A DNA stretch of 9,573 nucleotides from Spirochaetaceae bacterium (GTDB taxonomy: Bacteria; Spirochaetota; Spirochaetia; Treponematales; Breznakiellaceae). This document shows positions 6,264 through 9,573 of this stretch, one piece after another (positions within the stretch are counted from its first letter, which is position 1; each line of letters opens with the position of its first letter). Location: positions 1-9,573 of the forward strand of contig JAIRMO010000182.1 in the NCBI GenBank assembly GCA_031258625.1, read 5' to 3'. Below the pieces are notes generated by a model. That model did no database searches. It saw only the letters and a program-made list of their open reading frames with translations, and was not told where the DNA came from. The translations under genes and the position numbers were made by a program.

Positions 6264-7793
6264 CTAACTCCAAAAGGGACGGTGCCCCGGGGGATGGGGG
6301 ATGGGGTACGCGGCCTCATAGGTTTCGGCGATATCCAAAAGGGCGGCCTCGGCAAAGGCCCGGCCCAAAAGCTGGACCCCCACGGGAAGGCCCCCGGCGA
6401 GTTCCGCGGGAAAGGACAGGGCGGGGAGCCCCGCCAGGTTGGCGCAGCAGGTGTAGAGGTCCGCGGCCTTTTGGGCGAAGGGGGAAAGCCCCGTCTCCCC
6501 CCGGCCAAAGGCCCGGGTGGGGAACACCGGAAGGAGGATCCCGTCGCAGGGGGGCGGGGGGCCGCCGTAATCCGCCCCCCCCAGGAGTTCCTCAAAGCTC
6601 CGGCGGATCCCCGCACGGATCCGCTGGGCCCGGAGGTAGTAACGGTCCTGAAACCCGGAACGGAGGACGAAGGTCCCCAGGAGGATCCGCAGCTTCACCT
6701 CCGGGCCGAACCCCGCTTCCCGGGTTTTGTCGATGAGGTCGTCGGGGTTTTCCGCCCAGTCCGGGCGTTTGCCGTAGCGCACCCCGTCGAACCGGGCCAG
6801 GTTGGCGCTGGCTTCGGCGGTGGCGATGGTGTAGTAGGCGGGAACCCCGTATTTCAGGCTGGGGATTTCCACCTCCACCAGGGTATGGCCCAGAGCGGCC
6901 AGGCGATCCCGGACGGCCCGGAACGCCCGATCCACCTCCTCCTCCAGCACCGCCGCCCGGGCCGCGGTCTGCAGGGCCGCCTCGGCCCCTTCCGTCCCGT
7001 CCGCCTCCGCGGCGGAGGCCGTGGCCACGGCCCGGGCCACCGCCTCCGGAGAAAGGACCCCGATCACCCGGGGGGCGTCCCTGGGCCGGGAAGCGCCGTA
7101 AAGGGGGGGGGAGCCCGGAGGGGCTTCCCGGGTGGTCTCGTCCCGGGGATCCTTCCCCCGGATGGCCGCGAAAACCGCCCGGCACCGGGCCGCGGTATCC
7201 GAGAGGACCCCGATGGTCTCCAGGCTTGAGGCGTAGGCCACGAGGCCGTACCGGGACACCGCCCCGTAGGTGGGCTTGAGCCCCACCACCCCGCAGAAGG
7301 CGGCGGGCTGCCGCACCGATCCCCCGGTGTCCGACCCCAGGGCAAAGGGCACCACCCCGGCGGCCACCGCCGAAGCGGACCCCCCGGAGGATCCCCCCGC
7401 CACCCGGCTCTGGTCCCAGGGGTTATTGGTCCGCCGGATCCCCGAGGCGTCGGTGGAGGACCCCATCCCGAATTCGTCCATGTTGGTTTTACCGACAACC
7501 ACCGCCCCCGCGGCTTCCAGACGCCGCACCGCCGTGGCGGTATAGGGGGATCGGAGCTTTTCCAGGAGTTTGGAGCCGCAGCTTAAGGAAAAACCCTTGA
7601 CCGCGATATTGTCCTTTACCGCGCAGGGCAGCCCCCGGAGCGGGGCGGTCTCCGGCGGGAGGGGAGGCAGATCCGGGGGAAGCCCCCCTTCCTCCGGGAC
7701 GCCGGGATCATCCCTCCATTCGATAAAAGCGCCGATCCGATCTTCCCATTCCCTATAATATGATAAAAACCCGTCGGGTAATTTTATTCCCAT
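6264..7793 (-). CDS. gatA: Asp/Glu-tRNA(Asn/Gln) amidotransferase subunit A (glutaminase)
   Basis: GatA hydrolyses glutamine and supplies the ammonia used by GatB. It belongs to the amidase-signature family. PCAVKDNIAVKG carries catalytic Lys60, VAGGSSGGSASAVAAG the cis-Ser (Ser135) and LGSDTGGSVRQPAAFCG the nucleophile Ser159; the spacing equals that of characterised GatA proteins. GLKPTYGAVSRYGLVAYASS (171-190) and the C-terminal CCANLAGLPALSFPAE with GLPVGVQLLGR are also typical. At 509 residues it is longer than the usual ~485; the excess is mainly an Ala-rich stretch at about 250-285 plus a Pro-rich N-terminal loop at 38-50. The ATG is preceded by GGAGG, though ten bases away, a long spacing. 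It lies 100 bp after gatC and 65 bp before gatB in one operon. Confidence 0.97.
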   Translation of the reverse strand: MGIKLPDGFLSYYREWEDRIGAFIEWRDDPGVPEEGGLPPDLPPLPPETAPLRGLPCAVKDNIAVKGFSLSCGSKLLEKLRSPYTATAVRRLEAAGAVVVGKTNMDEFGMGSSTDASGIRRTNNPWDQSRVAGGSSGGSASAVAAGVVPFALGSDTGGSVRQPAAFCGVVGLKPTYGAVSRYGLVAYASSLETIGVLSDTAARCRAVFAAIRGKDPRDETTREAPPGSPPLYGASRPRDAPRVIGVLSPEAVARAVATASAAEADGTEGAEAALQTAARAAVLEEEVDRAFRAVRDRLAALGHTLVEVEIPSLKYGVPAYYTIATAEASANLARFDGVRYGKRPDWAENPDDLIDKTREAGFGPEVKLRILLGTFVLRSGFQDRYYLRAQRIRAGIRRSFEELLGGADYGGPPPPCDGILLPVFPTRAFGRGETGLSPFAQKAADLYTCCANLAGLPALSFPAELAGGLPVGVQLLGRAFAEAALLDIAETYEAAYPIPHPPGHRPFWS

Positions 7794-7893
7794 GTATATT
7801 GTTCCTCCACCATATAGTACCTTAACCGGGGATGAAAATAAAGGGATTGGTTAATTCAAGGTCCCGGTCAGGATAAAAGTACGTTCCCTTCCC

Positions 7894-8223
7894 TTATAAA
7901 ACGTTGGGGACCACAATGAACCGGCCATCCCGTTCACCCGCGTTGTTGAGCAGGTTTTCGTTGAGGCCGTCGGCAGAACAAGGGGGATTATGTGCGTTAT
8001 TTTGGACGGTATCGGACCGGAAGTGACAGGAACCGGCGGTCCACTGAGGTTCGTTAAGGGAGGAAATGGAGGCGGAGAAGGCCCCGGCATCCTCGTCGGC
8101 CGCCTGCATGGCGGCAAAAAACCTAAGCATCTGCTCAAATGCGGGAAACGCCCTGGTAAGTTCCGTTTCATCCAAATTGAGATGGGCAAGCCGGGCGGTT
8201 TCTTGTAAATCTTCGATTTTCAT
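7894..8223 (-). CDS. gatC: Asp/Glu-tRNA(Asn/Gln) amidotransferase subunit C
   Basis: GatC is the small subunit that wraps around GatA and stabilises its contact with GatB. The N-terminal MKIEDLQETARLAHLNLDET matches the family's first helices, followed by FEQMLRFFAAMQAAD (29-43) and the C-terminal RDGRFIVVPNVL that resembles the usual DGYFRVPRVL ending. Its 109 residues are a little above the typical ~95; the middle (50-95) is poorly conserved, as usual. The start is fixed by family alignment, yet no Shine-Dalgarno sequence is visible in the 15 bases before ATG. It is the first gene of the gatC-gatA-gatB-aspS operon. The 100 bp before gatA hold no gene. Confidence 0.92.
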   Translation of the reverse strand: MKIEDLQETARLAHLNLDETELTRAFPAFEQMLRFFAAMQAADEDAGAFSASISSLNEPQWTAGSCHFRSDTVQNNAHNPPCSADGLNENLLNNAGERDGRFIVVPNVL

Positions 8224-8229
8224 GAAAGG

Positions 8230-8259
8230 ATTCTCTCACAGGAAAAGGGGCCCTGTCAA
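8230..8259 (-). promoter_or_regulatory. Promoter of the gat-aspS operon, close to the gatC ATG
   Basis: On the - strand a perfect TTGACA (8254-8259) is followed after 18 bp by GAGAAT (8230-8235), four of six matches to TATAAT, with A, A, A and T at the key positions. The -10 ends six bases before the gatC ATG, so transcription would start at or beside the A of ATG. The absence of a Shine-Dalgarno sequence is consistent with a leaderless mRNA. A second possible -10 (TATACT) lies just upstream of TTGACA but lacks a clear -35. Confidence 0.5.
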
Positions 8260-8319
8260 GTATATTTATTCATTTGAAGGAGCGCCGTTGTATAATTATT
8301 CCGGTTAAGGGCAGGGCGC

Positions 8320-8376
8320 TTAGGGCAAAGGGCCTTTCCGGATCATATAAAAAACCGTAGCTCCAAAGATACTGAT
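8320..8376 (-). pseudogene. C-terminal relic of an AzlD-like membrane protein
   Basis: Read on the - strand, this piece gives ISIFGATVFYMIRKGPLP and a stop. It matches the C terminus of the AzlD-like protein at the window's right edge, whose end is ISIFGGTLIYMVLSRLL. DNA similarity between 8341-8376 and 9430-9465 is also clear by eye (CCAAAGAT and CTGAT shared). Upstream the match stops abruptly at an inverted repeat (8377-8418) and the frame soon meets a stop, so no complete gene remains. It is probably a decayed duplicate or the stub of a former neighbour. Confidence 0.5.
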
Positions 8377-8418
8377 ATAGGGTTGAGCGGGCAATAAACC
8401 CGGCGCTCCCAACCCTAT
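8377..8418. repeat. Strong imperfect palindrome between gatC and the flavoprotein gene
   Basis: ATAGGGTTGAGCG (8377-8389) pairs with CGCTC (8404-8408) and AACCCTAT (8411-8418), a 13-bp stem with a two-base CC bulge and a 14-base loop. It directly adjoins the AzlD relic. No T-run follows on either strand. It could be a small repeat insertion or an RNA hairpin in the flavoprotein 3' region. Confidence 0.6.
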
Positions 8419-8459
8419 TTGTATTGTCGCAAAAATATAGAAAGATGCCGAGTGTTTTT

Positions 8460-8513
8460 AGAGCGCCTTTTCGCTCATCCTTTGGGCTGAAATTCCGGCT
8501 AAGGCGGCGCTCT
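8460..8513. repeat. Inverted repeat AGAGCGCC/GGCGCTCT downstream of the flavoprotein gene
   Basis: AGAGCGCC (8460-8467) is the exact complement of GGCGCTCT (8506-8513), with 38 bases between. A further perfect 12-bp palindrome, ATCCGCGCGGAT, is at 8524-8535, next to the flavoprotein stop codon. Neither is followed by a T-run on the - strand, so termination is not shown. The rest of the 313-bp gap (8224-8536) contains the gatC promoter, the AzlD relic and the 8377 palindrome, and no complete gene. Confidence 0.45.
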
Positions 8514-8536
8514 CATAATTTATATCCGCGCGGATT

Positions 8537-9208
8537 TTAGGTATCCTCCATTCCTTTTTCGGCGCCCGGCGTCAATTCCGCCCCCAGCTCAAAGGCCTTC
8601 CCGCAATCCTGGGGAAAGACCTCCTTCCGGCGTTTTTTCCGGTCCGCCTCGCTCACCATGGTTATCCCGTATTTGCCGTAATCCTCGGTCTGCCAGGTCT
8701 CGGTGGATCGTAGCGTTTTAGACAGGCCGAAGATGTGGCTAAAAAGGCCCTCGTAAGCCTGGAATTTGGCGGTGTACCCGGCCTGATCCAAGCCGGCCTC
8801 AGGGATATTCATGGTGTAGATCAAGCCCACCGGGACCCGCCGCGTAAAATGGGGCTTCCGGTCCTTTTCGTAGGAAATATACTGAAAAGTAAGCCGTTCA
8901 ATGAGGGCCCGCATGGAAGCGCTGAGTTCCCCGATATAGATGGGGGAACCAAGAAAAAAGGCGTCGCAGGCGTCGATCTTATCGAGTACCGGCCGGAGTT
9001 CGTCCTTAACCACGCATCTGCCCAGGCTGGGGCCGCCCTTCCGCTTACATTCAAAACAACTGATACACCCCTTAAAATTGAGGTCGTAGAGGTTTATCAG
9101 TTCCGTCTCCGCTCCCCGGGACGCGGCGCCCTTGAGGGCCTCCCCGATCAGGATGTGGGTGTTCCAGCCCTTCCGGGGGCTGCCGTTTATTCCGATTACA
9201 TTCATCAT
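8537..9208 (-). CDS. Flavodoxin-fold NAD(P)H-dependent FMN oxidoreductase with cysteine cluster
   Basis: It is a likely cytoplasmic FMN-binding redox enzyme of the NADPH-dependent FMN reductase / iron-sulfur flavoprotein superfamily. The N-terminal VIGINGSPRKGWNT (4-17) is the phosphate-binding loop for FMN, and FFLGSPIYIGELSASMRALIERL (split here as 84-93 and 94-106) is the second flavin loop. GCISCFEC (47-54) with Cys65 gives Cys48, Cys51, Cys54 and Cys65. The CX2CX2C part is like that of iron-sulfur flavoproteins, but the last gap of ten residues is longer than in the classic motif, so a cluster is possible, not proven. The C-terminal 50 residues are charged and unremarkable. The ATG is preceded by AGGAGG. 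The gene lies 203 bp after an azlD-like gene on the same strand. The physiological electron partner is unknown. Confidence 0.85.
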   Translation of the reverse strand: MMNVIGINGSPRKGWNTHILIGEALKGAASRGAETELINLYDLNFKGCISCFECKRKGGPSLGRCVVKDELRPVLDKIDACDAFFLGSPIYIGELSASMRALIERLTFQYISYEKDRKPHFTRRVPVGLIYTMNIPEAGLDQAGYTAKFQAYEGLFSHIFGLSKTLRSTETWQTEDYGKYGITMVSEADRKKRRKEVFPQDCGKAFELGAELTPGAEKGMEDT

Positions 9209-9242
9209 AGCTCTCCTCCTATTTACAAGAATGATAACCGGG

Positions 9243-9291
9243 AAGCTGACGCTTGTATAGTTTCATCCGAAAAATCATCAGCTTTTGAAAC
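9243..9291 (-). promoter_or_regulatory. Possible structured 5' leader (hairpin or H-type pseudoknot) of the flavoprotein gene
   Basis: In - strand RNA order, GUUUCA (9291-9286) can pair with UGAAAC (9265-9260), and AAGCUGAUG (9284-9276) with CGUCAGCUU (9251-9243), which includes one G-U pair. The two helices interlock as in an H-type pseudoknot with a one-base first loop. The structure ends 34 bases before the ATG. It matches no riboswitch class I recognise. Chance complementarity cannot be excluded. Confidence 0.3.
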
Positions 9292-9411
9292 CGGAAACGC
9301 ATTAACAAGAACGGGGTTACACAGTCTATCTCCCGCTGAATATCCCCCGCTTTTCAAGGCTGCCTTTTGGTGAGTTTACAGTTTGCGGATCCCGCGCAGC
9401 CCCGCCCCCGG

Positions 9412-9573
9412 TTATAGAAGCCGGCTCAGGACCATGTAGATCAGGGTTCCCCCAAAGATGCTGATCAGAGCATTCCGCTTCCATAAGTGAACCAGGGCGG
9501 TGAAACCTGAGGCTATCAGTACCGGGATGCTTCCGGGGAGGTCTTCTTTTACGGAGCCGGCTATGGCGTTGAA
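9412..9573 (-). CDS. azlD: AzlD-like branched-chain amino acid transport protein, C-terminal part
   Basis: Only the last 53 codons are in the window; the gene continues past the right edge. The visible part reads FNAIAGSVKEDLPGSIPVLI, then ASGFTALVHLWKRNALISIF and GGTLIYMVLSRLL. Two hydrophobic segments joined by HLWKRN, with a final GGTLIYM helix, fit the C terminus of AzlD, the small partner of AzlC in branched-chain amino acid (azaleucine) export. An azlC gene would be expected just upstream, outside the window. The stop is TAA at 9412-9414, and a shorter copy of the same tail exists at 8320-8376. The family call is from memory of the motif and fairly confident. Confidence 0.7.
   Translation of the reverse strand, partial: FNAIAGSVKEDLPGSIPVLIASGFTALVHLWKRNALISIFGGTLIYMVLSRLL

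Noticed and set aside
6261..7229. Long + strand open frame antisense to gatA
   Set aside because: Gly/Pro-rich low-complexity translation, opposite a gatA with an intact catalytic triad.
8445..8513. Integron attC-like site from the AGAGCGCC/GGCGCTCT repeat
   Set aside because: No GTTRRRY/RYYYAAC core pair is present, and no integrase or cassette structure is nearby.
8735..9373. + strand open frame over the flavoprotein gene and its leader
   Set aside because: Antisense to a gene with clear FMN-binding motifs and a strong ribosome-binding site; the extra part past 9208 shows no domain.

Overview
The window looks like a chromosomal segment of a moderately GC-rich spirochaete, most plausibly a Treponema-clade organism. 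That assignment rests on three things: an excisionase-type helix-turn-helix fused to a PTS EIIA domain, a GatCAB operon ending in an archaeal-type AspRS, and the overall base and codon composition. None is diagnostic alone, so the placement is an inference. No phage, plasmid, CRISPR, rRNA or tRNA gene is visible.

Layout, left to right. A promoter-like region (1-193) precedes a + strand HTH-EIIA regulator (194-853). It converges on a - strand exported protein with a transglutaminase-like Cys-His-Asp core (874-2136). A short divergent gap separates that gene from a + strand RluA-family pseudouridine synthase (2203-2850, TTG start). Then comes a 478-bp non-coding stretch. It holds a possible gene remnant and a repeat element (3012-3274) with 30-bp terminal inverted repeats, several nested palindromes and four copies of the core GGGTC(T/A)GACCC (one just outside the element).

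From 3329 to 8223, on the - strand, lies a four-gene translation operon transcribed gatC-gatA-gatB-aspS. A short AspRS of archaeal/eukaryal type, with a His at the position linked to relaxed tRNA specificity, is co-transcribed with the amidotransferase that converts Asp-tRNA(Asn) to Asn-tRNA(Asn) and Glu-tRNA(Gln) to Gln-tRNA(Gln). The parts therefore fit an indirect route to Asn-tRNA(Asn). gatC lacks a Shine-Dalgarno sequence, and a TTGACA/GAGAAT promoter sits so close that its mRNA may be leaderless.

Beyond gatC, a 313-bp gap contains a decayed C-terminal piece of an AzlD-like membrane protein abutting a strong imperfect palindrome. Next is a - strand flavodoxin-fold NAD(P)H/FMN oxidoreductase with a cysteine cluster (8537-9208). 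Its upstream leader could fold into a hairpin or H-type pseudoknot. The window ends inside an intact-looking azlD 3' end (9412-9573), which matches the relic. I found no clear new multi-gene system; the most unusual items are the nested-palindrome element, the non-discriminating AspRS/GatCAB operon and the possible leaderless and pseudoknot leaders.
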